Part shown: positions 24,446 to 33,786 of the stretch, piece by piece
How positions within the stretch are numbered: position 1 is the stretch's first letter
Layout of the letters: each line of letters starts with the position of its first letter
NCBI GenBank assembly: GCA_024743115.1
Contig: JANSXC010000012.1
Location: forward strand, 1-64,000
Direction: 5' to 3'
Origin: a bacterium
GTDB taxonomy: Bacteria > Planctomycetota > UBA1135 > UBA2386
Length of the DNA: 64,000 nt
The notes under the pieces: model-generated
What the model was told of the DNA's origin: nothing
Databases searched by the model: none
Seen by the model: the letters and a program-made list of their open reading frames with translations, nothing else
Translations under genes and position numbers: made by a program

Positions 24446-25771
24446 TCACTCCACTCCCCCGCCCTTCTCGCGTTGCTTGAGGTGCCTGGCGGGCACCCCC
24501 ACCCACACCTCGTCCTCACCGAGCTCGCTACCGCGGCGCACGATCGCACCCGCACCGGTCATGGCGCCGCGCGCCATCGTGCTCGGCGCCACGATTACAC
24601 TGCCGCTGCCGACGAAGCAGTCTTCGCCGATCGCGGTCTTGTGCTTGTTCACGCCGTCGTAGTTGGCCGTGATCGTGCCCGCGCCGATGTTCGAACGCGC
24701 TCCGACTTCCGCATCGCCGAGATACGTCAGGTGGCCGGCCTTGGCGCCATCGTGCAGCCGCGCGTTCTTCGTCTCGACGAAGTTGCCGACGCGGCAACCG
24801 TCACCGACGACCGTGCCCGTCCGCAGGTGCGAGAACGGTCCGATGCTGCAGTGACTGCCGATGCGGCAACCCGCCGTGATCACCGTGCAGGGCAGGATCG
24901 TCGTATCCGCCCCGATCTCGACGTCATGATCGATCCACGTGCTCCCGGGGTCGGTGATGAGCACGCCGTTGTCGAGATGCTCGAGCAGGATCCGCTCCTG
25001 CATCTCGATTCGCGCCATCGCCAGATCGGCGAGCGTGTTGACACCCTGGACCTCGGCGAAGTCGTCGACGGCCAGCGTCGGCACATCGCCACCACCGGGC
25101 ACGTCCGAGCTGCTCGCGAGCCACATCGCTGCGTCGGTCAGGTAGAGCTCGCCCTGATCGTTGTCCGGGGTCAAGCGCTCGAGCGCCGCCCGCAATGCCG
25201 CCGCATCGAAGCAGTACATCCCGGCGTTGATCTCGTCGATCGCCGCCTCTGCGGGACTGCAGTCGCGATGCTCACGGATGCCGTGGAACGTACCGTTCGC
25301 CGCGCGCAGGATGCGGCCGTAGCCCGCCGGGTCCTCGGGGAACCCGGTCAGCAGCGAACAGCCGGCCCCCGCGCCATCGTTGCCCGCGGCGCGCAACCGC
25401 TGCAGCTCGGCGAGCGTCTCGGGGCGGATCAACGGGCAGTCGCCATAGGTGACGAGCACGTCGCCGTCGAAGTCGGCGAGCGCCGCCATACCAACGGCCA
25501 CCGCGTGGCCAGTACCCCGCGGCTTACCCTGATCGACGAACTGCAGGCCGGCGAGCGTGTCGCCGATCGCCTTTCTGATCTCCGATTCGACCTTGTCCTT
25601 TTGGTGGTGCACGACGACGAGGACGTGGTCCGGGCGCAGCGGCGCCACCGCGGCGAGCGCGGTGGCCGCGAGCGAGCGGCCGCACAACGGCAGCAACACC
25701 TTGGGCCGACTGAGCTTGGTGCGCGTGCCGAGGCCGGCAGCCAGGCAGATCACGGCCAGCGGACGGGACAT
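24446..25771 (-). CDS. glmU: bifunctional GlmU (UDP-GlcNAc synthesis)
   Basis: A 441-residue bifunctional enzyme. The N-terminal uridylyltransferase has ICLAAGLGTRTKLSRPKVLL and TYGDCPLI; the C-terminal left-handed beta-helix acetyltransferase has NFVETKNARLHDGAKAGHLT, YLGDAEVG, and GAGTITANYDGVNKHKTAIG. It makes GlcNAc-1-P and then UDP-GlcNAc for peptidoglycan or LPS. The protein is about 15 residues shorter than E. coli GlmU. ATG 25771 is chosen because LAVICLAAG follows at the normal distance; the frame stays open to 25924. It is first in the glmU-prs-rplY-pth-rpsF-rpsR-rplI run. Confidence 0.94.
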   Translation of the reverse strand: MSRPLAVICLAAGLGTRTKLSRPKVLLPLCGRSLAATALAAVAPLRPDHVLVVVHHQKDKVESEIRKAIGDTLAGLQFVDQGKPRGTGHAVAVGMAALADFDGDVLVTYGDCPLIRPETLAELQRLRAAGNDGAGAGCSLLTGFPEDPAGYGRILRAANGTFHGIREHRDCSPAEAAIDEINAGMYCFDAAALRAALERLTPDNDQGELYLTDAAMWLASSSDVPGGGDVPTLAVDDFAEVQGVNTLADLAMARIEMQERILLEHLDNGVLITDPGSTWIDHDVEIGADTTILPCTVITAGCRIGSHCSIGPFSHLRTGTVVGDGCRVGNFVETKNARLHDGAKAGHLTYLGDAEVGARSNIGAGTITANYDGVNKHKTAIGEDCFVGSGSVIVAPSTMARGAMTGAGAIVRRGSELGEDEVWVGVPARHLKQREKGGGVE

Positions 25772-25998
25772 CGGAAGGGAGGTCGAGGGAGGGAAAAGGG
25801 GGCGAGGATCATCCGGATCCGGGCTCTCCGGGTCAAGAGCGAGTCGGGCCCGAGGCCAGTTCCCCGGCGAATCCGGCCCCGATCCCGCAACTGCGCCCCC
25901 ACCCGGCCCCGACGTTACGGGCATACCACGGCCGAGTCTGCCGCCGGAGATATTCCCGGCCCGACCGAGAATCTCCAGTCCCCGGCATCCTGTTCGTC

Positions 25999-28653
25999 GT
26001 GAGCGATGATCCAGTCACCCGCACCCTCGAGGATCGGCTCGAGCACCAACTCGCGAATCAGCTCGACGCCCTTCGCCAGCTGGCCCGTCAGCTCGTGCGC
26101 GACCCCCTCGCCGCGGACGATGCGGTGCAGGACACCTGCGTGGCCGCACTCAGCCGGGCCGAACCCACCCCGCTCCCGGGCCGGAACTGGCTACGGCGGG
26201 TCCTGACCAATGCGATCCGGCAGCGGCAACGCCGCGATGGCCGCCGCCGCGACCGGGAGCGCATCGCGGGCGAGACCCTTGCCGCGACGTCCCCGACACT
26301 CGATCCGGCCGAACTCACCGAGGACCTCGAGATCCACCGCCGACTGCTGGCTCACGTCGCCCGCCTGCCCGATCGCCACCGCACCATCGTTACCCTGCGC
26401 TTCTGGCGCGGTTGCTCCCACGCCGAGATCGCAACCGCCCTGGGCATCACCCCCAGGCTCTCGCAGGAACGTCTGTCACTCGCGCTGACGCGACTTCGCA
26501 CCGAGTTCGACCGCCAGCCGGCGACCCGCGGCCACTGGCGCGCCGTGCTCGCAGGCTGGCTCGCCCACTCGGAACCCACCGCCCCCGCTCCCGCTCCCGC
26601 CCCGAAGGCGGCAACCACCGCTGCGGCCGCCGGCACTGGATGGTTCGTCATGCAGACCAAAGCTCTTGCCATTGGCGGTCTTACGATCGCCATCCTCGCC
26701 ACCCTGACGGTCTGGGCCCTGCAAGAACAGGAAATCGCCCCGCCCGATTCCACTCAGGAGGCCACCACCGTTCCCACTCGATCGAACAGTCCCGAGTCCG
26801 GCCCGGGCAAACCGGCGGCGGAAACAGAACGCCTCGCGGTGCCCGCCGACCCGGACACGCCAGCGCCGACCGCACCCGTCGCGACGGTGCGCGGTGCCGT
26901 CGCCGACATCCGGGGCCGCCGCCTGCCCGGTGTGACGGTGACGTTCGCGGCTGCTGCGGACGCGGGACAACCGGGGGCCCCGACGAATCCGAATGCGGCA
27001 GCCGCCGCGACCGGGGCACCTCACGCGACGACAGCAGCGGACGGCAGCTTCGAAATGCCGGCACCGATCGTCGACGGCAGCTTTCAGACGCAGGATCCCG
27101 AGTGGGCGACCGTTCGGCGCCACCTGCGGAAACGCGGTCCATCGGACGACCCGATCCTGATCGTCGCGGCGCCGGCGCGCGATTACTCGGGCGTGGTCCT
27201 GGACCCGGCGAACAACCCGGTCGCCGCGGCCCGCATCGTCATCGACGTTCCGGCGACGATGCGCGTCGTCGCGGTCGACGGCAAGGCGGTCGCCCTGCCG
27301 CACGATCTCGCGATGGTCGAGAGCGACGAGCTGGGGCGATTCACGTTCCGGGCCGTCGGCTGGCTGCCCGGGGCACGCCTGACGGCGATGCGATCGCCGT
27401 TCGGCGGCGGTGAACTCGCGCTGCCCGAGTTCTCGGCGGCCGACCTCGTGATTCGGATGTCGCCGCCGACCCGGCAGGCCGCGGTCCACGGACTCGTGCT
27501 CGACGCCCGCAGCCGCCCGGTCGCGGGTGCCCTGGTCGCGGCCGGCGGCGGGGCGATTCGCACCGATGCGACCGGCCGGTTTCGCGCGTTGTGGCCACCC
27601 CACGATCGGCCGCGCCGGGTCAGCGCGGTCGCAAAGGGTCACGGCAGCGTCACCGCACCGCTTTCTCCGGGCGACGATCAGCCCGGCTGTCACATCGACA
27701 ACCCGATCCTGCTGCAGTTCTCGGCGAGCCCGCGCCGCCTGGTCGGTCGCGTCGTGGATACGGATGGGCGCCCCGTCGCCGGGGTGCGCGTATGGACACC
27801 GGACCTGACCTACCTCGGCCAGGTCACGCGCAGCGTCGATGGCCATCAGATCTACGGTGAATCGACGGTCGAGGAGCAGTTCGGCGCACACGACATGCTC
27901 GAGTTCGGCACGATCACGACCGCGGACGGCACGTTCGAACTCGCGGGGGTGCTCGCGCGCGACTACGCCCTCTTCGCGATGGACCGCACCGATCTCACCG
28001 CGGTCGGCCCCGTTCTCGCTACGCCGGATCAACCGCTCGAGCTCGTCCTCCCCCAGCAACGGCGCGAGGTCGTCGCCGGACGAGTGCTCGCCGAGGACGG
28101 AACGCCACTCGCCGACGTCCAGGTTCGGGCCACCCGAGAGCTGCCGTGGCAGCGCCCAGAACGCAGCCCGGATCCGTGGCACGGCTGCCCGATGCGACCA
28201 CCGCGACCGACGGGCCGGCTCACCGCCGACGAGGTTCGAACCGACGCGGAAGGGCGCTTCGAGCTGCCCCCATGCGTCGTCGAAGGCACGCGACTCAGCT
28301 GCTTCGGTGACGCAGTCTTCTTCGCGCGACCGTTCGAGCTCGGCCCGCACCTGACGCTCGACGCACTCGAGATCCGGGTCCCTGCCCGCAGCACGTTTCG
28401 CATCCTCCTCGAGTCGATGCCGAACGCGGAAGCGTTCGCAATTCGCGGCAGCAACGATCGCATCGCGCCCGTCATGGTCAACACCGAGGGCCTGCGGATG
28501 TCGATGCCACGCGTCACGTTCGCCGACGGGGTCTCACCCGTCGCCGCCGCCAAAGCCGGCGAGTTCACCCTCGTGTTGCTTCGCGGCGAAGCCGAGATCC
28601 ACCGCCAGCGAATCGTGCTACCGCCCGGCGGCGTGCACGAGCTGCGGCTGTAG
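25999..28653 (+). CDS. ECF sigma factor fused to TM helix and carboxypeptidase-regulatory-like region
   Basis: An 884-residue fusion. Residues ~18-85 are sigma-70 region 2 (LARQLVRDPLAADDAVQDTC, NWLRRVLTNAIRQRQRR) and ~112-170 are region 4 (LARLPDRHRTIVTLRFWRGC as HVARLPDRHR..., SHAEIATALGI). An Ala/Pro linker leads to one transmembrane helix at 222-241 (ALAIGGLTIAILATLTVWAL). About 600 residues beyond it contain several carboxypeptidase-regulatory-like beta domains, e.g. VRGAVADIRGRRLPGVTVTF, VHGLVLDARSRPVAGALVAA, LVGRVVDTDGRPVAGVRVWT, VAGRVLAEDGTPLADVQVRA. The sigma part would be cytoplasmic and the rest outside. No separate anti-sigma gene is adjacent. GTG 25999 gives SDDPVTRTLEDR; an ATG 6 bp on is in another frame. 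Confidence 0.87.
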   Translation: MSDDPVTRTLEDRLEHQLANQLDALRQLARQLVRDPLAADDAVQDTCVAALSRAEPTPLPGRNWLRRVLTNAIRQRQRRDGRRRDRERIAGETLAATSPTLDPAELTEDLEIHRRLLAHVARLPDRHRTIVTLRFWRGCSHAEIATALGITPRLSQERLSLALTRLRTEFDRQPATRGHWRAVLAGWLAHSEPTAPAPAPAPKAATTAAAAGTGWFVMQTKALAIGGLTIAILATLTVWALQEQEIAPPDSTQEATTVPTRSNSPESGPGKPAAETERLAVPADPDTPAPTAPVATVRGAVADIRGRRLPGVTVTFAAAADAGQPGAPTNPNAAAAATGAPHATTAADGSFEMPAPIVDGSFQTQDPEWATVRRHLRKRGPSDDPILIVAAPARDYSGVVLDPANNPVAAARIVIDVPATMRVVAVDGKAVALPHDLAMVESDELGRFTFRAVGWLPGARLTAMRSPFGGGELALPEFSAADLVIRMSPPTRQAAVHGLVLDARSRPVAGALVAAGGGAIRTDATGRFRALWPPHDRPRRVSAVAKGHGSVTAPLSPGDDQPGCHIDNPILLQFSASPRRLVGRVVDTDGRPVAGVRVWTPDLTYLGQVTRSVDGHQIYGESTVEEQFGAHDMLEFGTITTADGTFELAGVLARDYALFAMDRTDLTAVGPVLATPDQPLELVLPQQRREVVAGRVLAEDGTPLADVQVRATRELPWQRPERSPDPWHGCPMRPPRPTGRLTADEVRTDAEGRFELPPCVVEGTRLSCFGDAVFFARPFELGPHLTLDALEIRVPARSTFRILLESMPNAEAFAIRGSNDRIAPVMVNTEGLRMSMPRVTFADGVSPVAAAKAGEFTLVLLRGEAEIHRQRIVLPPGGVHELRL

Positions 28654-28697
28654 TGCTCGCGCCCGGATCGCCCGCAGAACGGACGATCCGGCAGCCG

Positions 28698-28720
28698 TCG
28701 CAAACCGGGTCGGTTTGCGA
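28698..28720. terminator. strong stem-loop between convergent genes
   Basis: TCGCAAACC (28698-28706) pairs perfectly with GGTTTGCGA (28712-28720) around a GGGTC loop; GCCG and CGGC extend it with one bulged base. It lies centrally in the 79 bp between two convergent genes. There is no T-run on either strand. Confidence 0.6.
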
Positions 28721-28732
28721 TCGGCGGCGTCC

Positions 28733-30637
28733 TCAGTACTGCTCGACTTCGCAGTTGAGCAGGAAGATGCCATCCACGGCGTCGACCCCGACACCCGTGA
28801 ACTTCAGCTGCAGACCCGAGAGCAGTCCCGGCGGCAGGTTGTAGACCTTGACCAGGCCCGGGGTGCCCGTGCCACCCGTGCCGGAGAAACTCACGTTGCC
28901 GAACACGCCGGTGCCGTCCTCGATGATGACGGTCAACGCCGACGCGGGGTCGGTGCAGAGCGACCCCATCGGCAGCTGCACGCCCGGCACACCCGGGAAG
29001 CCGACCATGATGATCATCGGAACCTGCGGCGACGGCTGCGCGGTCGTGTTGAGGACCGAGAGCACCGTGATGTTGCCCGCCGGGATGACGTTGAGCTTGC
29101 GCGCGAACAGGTTGGCGACCGCGTTGGTCTGCGAGCCCGGCGTCGACGCCGTGACGTTGACGTTGCCACCCGCGGTGGTCGCGGTAACCGTCGTCTGCGC
29201 GAAGCCGTTGGAGTCCGCGATCACGGGGTTCGTCGTCGAGAGCGTGCCGCCACCGGTCACCGAGAAGTTGACCGTTCCGCCCGCCAGGGGCTGGTTCTGC
29301 GGATCGAGCACCTGCACGCGCACGGGTTGACCGAAGGCCTCACCGATCAGCGCGCGCTGGCTGCCACCGCTCGACAGCACGACGCTGTTCGTCGGGCCGA
29401 GGGGACGGAAGCGTTCGAACGTACCACCCGACGTCGAGGAGCCGTTGCGCTGCGTGTAGTAGAGCGCACCGTCCGGCCCCTGACGCAGGCTCGTGAGCCG
29501 CCCAAAACCGGTCGCCCACCACGAGCCGGGCTGCCCCTGCACCGGCGGCAACGTCGACCACGTAGTGCCGTTGTTCACGAGCGCGCGCAGCTGGCCACCG
29601 TAGTAGTCGGTGAAGAACGCGACCCCCTCGTAGGAGCTGCCGAAGTCGAACATGCCGCCCTGGTTGCGGTAGCGCGGACCACCCATGATCGAACCCCAGC
29701 CGGTGCTCGACTGGCTGATCGCGGCGATCGGCCGCACCGACGATGGCGCGGAGCCGCCGCAGCCCGAGTAGTTGTTGTTGCCCTCGAGCCATGGCCAGCC
29801 GAAGTTGATCAGCGGCAGCGGGCCCGTCGACGGGTAGACGTACTCGCTGTACTCCTCGACGGCGTTCTGACCGACGTCGCCGATGTAGCAGCTGCCGGTG
29901 ACCTGATCGACCTCCATCCGGAACGGGTTGCGCAACCCGTAGGCGATGACCAGCTGACTGATGTTGTTGTTGTTGCTGAGCGGGTTCGTCCCCGGATCGA
30001 GCGTCGAGAACGACGGCGCCGTCTGGCTGCCGCCAGGCGGCAGGGTCGCCACATTCATACGCAACAGACAACCCGCCGAGGAGGCCGTGTTCTGCGCGCT
30101 GCACGCCACGGCATCGTCACCGATCGACATGTAGAGCATGCCGTCCGGACCGAAACGCGCGGAGCCGCCGTTGTGGTTGAACTGGCTGTCCGGGATCGCA
30201 TTGAGGATCACGCGCCGACTCGCACCCGAGAACGACAGGTTCGTGCTCGTCGGGTTGTTGAGGTCACCCGTGCACGTGAAGCGATCGAGATGCATGAACG
30301 CATCCTGCGTGCTCGAGTACCAGACGTAGATGTAACCGTTGGTCGTGAAGTTCGGGTCGGGCTCGATGCTGAGCAGACCGCGTTCGCTGCCGGTCAGCAC
30401 GTTGGCGACGGTGCCGACGCTGGTCACCGTGTTCGTGCCGGTCCAGACCGACACACCGCCGGGGCGGTTAGCGATCAGCACGCGTCCGTCCGGCAGGAAG
30501 CAGAAGTCGTGCGGCGCCGTGAGACCCGCCGAGACCAGCGTCTCGTTGACGAAGTTGTTCGGCAGGGTCTGGGCCGACGCATCGGCCATGATGAACGGAA
30601 CTACGGCCAGCGCGGCCGGGAGAAGGAAACGCTGCAT
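28733..30637 (-). CDS. secreted glucose/sorbosone dehydrogenase-like beta-propeller protein
   Basis: A 634-residue exported protein; the signal peptide is MQRFLLPAALAVVPFIMADA. Residues ~25-400 match the PQQ-type glucose/sorbosone dehydrogenase propeller: GLTAPHDFCFLPDGRVLIAN, SERGLLSIEPDPNF, NGGSARFGPDGMLYMSIGDD, YGLRNPFRMEVDQ, IGDVGQNAVEEYSEYVY and NFGWPWLEG. An Ig-like domain follows (VRVQVLDPQNQPLAGGTVNF...). The C-terminal ~120 residues are a beta-rich tail ending VDGIFLLNCEVEQY, similar to tails of other secreted proteins here. Likely PQQ-dependent oxidation of sugars or a related binding role; no PQQ biosynthesis genes lie in the window. GAGG 7 nt before ATG 30637 is the ribosome site. 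Confidence 0.86.
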   Translation of the reverse strand: MQRFLLPAALAVVPFIMADASAQTLPNNFVNETLVSAGLTAPHDFCFLPDGRVLIANRPGGVSVWTGTNTVTSVGTVANVLTGSERGLLSIEPDPNFTTNGYIYVWYSSTQDAFMHLDRFTCTGDLNNPTSTNLSFSGASRRVILNAIPDSQFNHNGGSARFGPDGMLYMSIGDDAVACSAQNTASSAGCLLRMNVATLPPGGSQTAPSFSTLDPGTNPLSNNNNISQLVIAYGLRNPFRMEVDQVTGSCYIGDVGQNAVEEYSEYVYPSTGPLPLINFGWPWLEGNNNYSGCGGSAPSSVRPIAAISQSSTGWGSIMGGPRYRNQGGMFDFGSSYEGVAFFTDYYGGQLRALVNNGTTWSTLPPVQGQPGSWWATGFGRLTSLRQGPDGALYYTQRNGSSTSGGTFERFRPLGPTNSVVLSSGGSQRALIGEAFGQPVRVQVLDPQNQPLAGGTVNFSVTGGGTLSTTNPVIADSNGFAQTTVTATTAGGNVNVTASTPGSQTNAVANLFARKLNVIPAGNITVLSVLNTTAQPSPQVPMIIMVGFPGVPGVQLPMGSLCTDPASALTVIIEDGTGVFGNVSFSGTGGTGTPGLVKVYNLPPGLLSGLQLKFTGVGVDAVDGIFLLNCEVEQY

Positions 30638-30830
30638 CCAGAAACCTCAGCGAGGGCGGGGAAGTGGCGGGCCGAACGGCCCGGGGCTTGCGGGGCGGGA
30701 GTGCGCGCATCCTAGCGACAGGACGGAGTTTGCGCGCCACCCGACCAAACGATTGCGGGCCCGTGATCGCCTCGCCGTAAGTGCGCCGTCAAGCCGCCTG
30801 TCGTCGCTGGTCGATGCTTGCCGTGGCAGC

Positions 30831-32207
30831 ATGGGACGAATCGTCTTCGCAGCACCGGGCATCGCGCGCTTCCACCTCCACGATCGCCTCGGCCGAGAAC
30901 TCGTGCAGCGCGGACATCAGGTCGACGCGCTGTCACTCGACCCCGTCGCGCACACGTTCTGGCGCGCGCAGGTCCAGCCCGCGGTGCGAATCCGACCAAC
31001 GCGCGCGGCCCGATCGGACCGCGCGCCGCTCGCGGAGTTCGCCGCGCGTGAGGTCCGGCGCCACGGGCTGCTCCCCGGCAACGGACCAGGCCGCGGAATC
31101 GCGGACCGCCTGACGTTTCACCTCGCGCAGCTCCTCCCCGCCGTCCGGGACTGGCTCGACCACGAACACCCCGACCTGTTGCTGATCCACGGCGAGCGTT
31201 CCGCCGAACGGCAGCTGCTGCACTTCGCGGCGCGCGAGTTCGGAATTCGCACACTCTGGACGGGACCCGGCCTGCTGCCCCACACGATGCAGTTCGACTC
31301 GCGCGGGCTCGACGCCGACAGCAGTGTGATGCGACGCGAGGTGTTCGAGTATCGCAACGTAGCTGCGGAGCCACGCCTGCTCGATGGGTGCCTGGCGCAC
31401 GCCCTCGCCCGGAACGAGCCGTTCGGCCTCGCGCGCAGCGAGATCATGCGCCCGCCGCTCGGCCATCGCATCGCCGACGCCGTGCGCGCCGTCTTTCGCG
31501 GCCCTGCTGGCGTACGCTATGCGCTGAACGGCTGGCGGGCTTCGGACGGCAACGCCAGCGTCGCGATCCCGCCCGGCCCACCGCGCCCGATCAGGGCTAC
31601 CGCCTTCACCACGGTGCTGCTGCAACGACCAGCCGACGAGCGACTGCGTCTCGACGCGGATGATTCGATCGACCTGCTCGAGTTCGCGCGCGCGGCGACC
31701 GCCGCGACCCAGGCACTCGACCCTCGACTGCAGACGGTTCTGGTCGTGCCACCGGGCGGCCTCCCGCCTGCGACCCTGAACGAACTCGCACGCCTGCCGG
31801 CAACCGAGCTGGTGCCTGCCAACTGCGCGAACGATGCCGCCGCTGCGGGCGTCGCGACGATGACGATCAATCACCCGTTCGCGATCACGGCCCTGCTCGC
31901 CGGCACCCCGGTCGTGAACTGCGGTCGCGCGCTCTACGGTCTCGCCGAGATCACGCACCGATCGACCGTCGCCGAGCTCGGCGAAACCCTGCTGAAGGCG
32001 GCGAACGCAACCGACCAGCCGACACTGCGCCAACGCTTCCTGACGTGGCTCATCACGCGCTGCCATCTCTGGTGCTCCCCCGTCCGACCCGACCACAACG
32101 GCATGGTGGGCCTCGTGCACGAACTCGAAGCCCGCCTCCAGGACGACGGCGATCGCGGACCGTCTTCGCCGTACCGCCGCGGGCCGGCATGGCCGCTCTC
32201 GGTCTGA
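30831..32207 (+). CDS. capsule polysaccharide synthesis/export protein (KpsS-like)
   Basis: A 458-residue protein resembling KpsS/LipB capsule proteins (retaining beta-Kdo-type transferases). Supporting segments: RIVFAAPGIARFHLHDRLGR near the start, LLIHGERSAERQLLHFAA, the characteristic LWTGPGLLPHTMQFDSRGLD, and the C-terminal MTINHPFAITALLAGTPVVN with ALYGLAEITH, which matches the family's sugar-nucleotide half. ATG 30831 (MGRIVFAAPG) is chosen; the frame opens at 30339 over the divergent gene's start. It begins a plus-strand run with a flippase and a methyltransferase, consistent with a surface glycan. The acceptor and sugar cannot be told. Confidence 0.68.
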   Translation: MGRIVFAAPGIARFHLHDRLGRELVQRGHQVDALSLDPVAHTFWRAQVQPAVRIRPTRAARSDRAPLAEFAAREVRRHGLLPGNGPGRGIADRLTFHLAQLLPAVRDWLDHEHPDLLLIHGERSAERQLLHFAAREFGIRTLWTGPGLLPHTMQFDSRGLDADSSVMRREVFEYRNVAAEPRLLDGCLAHALARNEPFGLARSEIMRPPLGHRIADAVRAVFRGPAGVRYALNGWRASDGNASVAIPPGPPRPIRATAFTTVLLQRPADERLRLDADDSIDLLEFARAATAATQALDPRLQTVLVVPPGGLPPATLNELARLPATELVPANCANDAAAAGVATMTINHPFAITALLAGTPVVNCGRALYGLAEITHRSTVAELGETLLKAANATDQPTLRQRFLTWLITRCHLWCSPVRPDHNGMVGLVHELEARLQDDGDRGPSSPYRRGPAWPLSV

Positions 32208-32248
32208 CCACGCCGAGCGCCTGCGGCGCTCCGCTCAGGTTCTGATCG

Positions 32249-32281
32249 CTGGCACGACTCCCGACTGCGGGCACGTGCCAG
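32249..32281. promoter_or_regulatory. nested stem-loop between KpsS-like gene and flippase
   Basis: CTGGCACG (32249-32256) pairs with CGTGCCAG (32274-32281), and inside it CCCG (32260-32263) pairs with CGGG (32268-32271). It sits 41 bp after the KpsS-like stop and 57 bp before the flippase start, with no T-run. It may be a terminator, an attenuator or a processing site. Confidence 0.4.
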
Positions 32282-32338
32282 TGTCGAAAACCCGCACAGC
32301 GCTCCACTCGGACGAGCCGCAATGCCGATGACAAGGCG

Positions 32339-33778
32339 GTGACGCACACCGTTCGCAGCACACTCGTCGCACTCGGGCTCGGTGTCGGCGCCCAGCGACT
32401 GCTGCAGCTCGTCACCTTCGTGCTGATCGGTCGGGCGCTCGGCACCGAACGCCTCGGCACGTTCGCGACCGGCCTGGCGATCGCCAGCGTGCTGACGGTG
32501 ATCGCGGGCGCGGGCGTGCGCAATCTGCTGGCCCGCGAGGTCTCTCGAGCTCCGGGCGCGGCCCGCGAACTGCTCGTGCGCGCGATCCGCACCCGACTCG
32601 GCCTCGGCATCGCACTCGCGGCACCGACGGGCTGGGCGCTCGCCGAGTTCAGTGACCGACCGCTGTTCTTCGGACTCTGCCTGCTGCAGGTGATCCCCGC
32701 GGCCTTCGACCTCAAGCACCTGCTCGATGCGACCGGGCGCGCACCGCGCGAAGTCGTCATCGAAACGGCGGCCGCGGCACTGCAGTTGGGGCTCGTGATC
32801 GCGTGGCTTCAGGGGGGCGGTTCGCAGCTGGCGACGCTCGCGCTGATCACGCTCGCGAGCCGGAGTCTCTACGCGGTCGGGGCGATGCTCACGATCGCAC
32901 GATTGCCGCACTCACCTGCCGCGCCGGATTCCGCTCCTCACCCGCTGGCCCGAACGCGCACCGGCCTCGCCGTCTCGGCCGGCCAGACGGCCCACGAACT
33001 CATGGCGGTCGGCGATGTCTGGCTCGTCGCGCTGTTGTTCGGCGAGATCGCGGCCGGCCTCTACGCCGTCGCGATCCGAATCACAACGGCCGCGCTCGTG
33101 CCCTCGGCCCAACTGGCCCGCCTGCTATTGCCGCACATGCTCCGGGCGAACAATGCCGGCGACCCTTCCCGAACCGTGCAGACCGCGCTGCGAGCGACCG
33201 CGTTCGCGACCCTGCCGGTAGCGGCAGGCGGTGTACTCGTCGCCGAACCGCTCGTCACGCTCTGCGGTGCGGAGTTCGCACTCGCGGCGCCGGCACTGCG
33301 CCTGACTCTGATCGCGGGCGTGTTGCAACACTTCGGCTGGCAGCTCAGCCACGCGCTGTTCGCCGGCCGGCGCGACCGCGGCTATGCGAGCGGCCTGTTG
33401 TGGCCCGCGCTGCTCCATGCGCTGCTGCTCGGTCTACTCGCCGGCGGCACTGCGGCAACGGCAGCGGGAGCAATGCTCGCAGCCAACATCGCCTACCTCG
33501 GCGGTGGCATCCTGCTCGCGCGCGGCTCGGGCGCACCGCGATGGGCCCCGGCACTCGTGGCCCCGAGCCTCGTCGCCGCCGCGACGGTCGCCGCCGCCTG
33601 GCTCGCGGGCCAGGTGCTCGAGCCACCGTTCGCGCTGCCGCTGCAGCTGGTCGCCGGTGGCCTCGCGTGCGCGACGACACTGTGGCTCGTGGAACTCCGC
33701 GGCCGCGTGCTGCGCCTCGGCGACGGCCTCGCCGCTGCCAGCGGACTTGTTCAGGCCCCGGCCCGGAATCGTCGATAG
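32339..33778 (+). CDS. Wzx-like polysaccharide flippase (MOP superfamily)
   Basis: A 479-residue polytopic membrane protein with about 12-14 hydrophobic segments. The N-terminus (GVGAQRLLQLVTFVLIGRAL, GTERLGTFATGLAIASVL) matches RfbX/Wzx-type O-antigen or polysaccharide transporters. It would flip lipid-linked glycan units across the inner membrane. The start is GTG 32339 (VTHTVRSTLVALGLG). It is followed after 8 bp by a methyltransferase gene. Confidence 0.87.
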   Translation: MTHTVRSTLVALGLGVGAQRLLQLVTFVLIGRALGTERLGTFATGLAIASVLTVIAGAGVRNLLAREVSRAPGAARELLVRAIRTRLGLGIALAAPTGWALAEFSDRPLFFGLCLLQVIPAAFDLKHLLDATGRAPREVVIETAAAALQLGLVIAWLQGGGSQLATLALITLASRSLYAVGAMLTIARLPHSPAAPDSAPHPLARTRTGLAVSAGQTAHELMAVGDVWLVALLFGEIAAGLYAVAIRITTAALVPSAQLARLLLPHMLRANNAGDPSRTVQTALRATAFATLPVAAGGVLVAEPLVTLCGAEFALAAPALRLTLIAGVLQHFGWQLSHALFAGRRDRGYASGLLWPALLHALLLGLLAGGTAATAAGAMLAANIAYLGGGILLARGSGAPRWAPALVAPSLVAAATVAAAWLAGQVLEPPFALPLQLVAGGLACATTLWLVELRGRVLRLGDGLAAASGLVQAPARNRR

Positions 33779-33786
33779 GACGGACG

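Noticed and set aside
22554..24662. A 702-codon open frame on the plus strand across rplY and prs
   Set aside because: It is antisense to prs and rplY, whose products match known families over their full length. The high GC content makes long shadow frames common.
26476..28350. A 624-codon minus-strand frame opposite the sigma-factor fusion
   Set aside because: The plus frame contains sigma regions, a TM helix and beta repeats; the minus frame has none.
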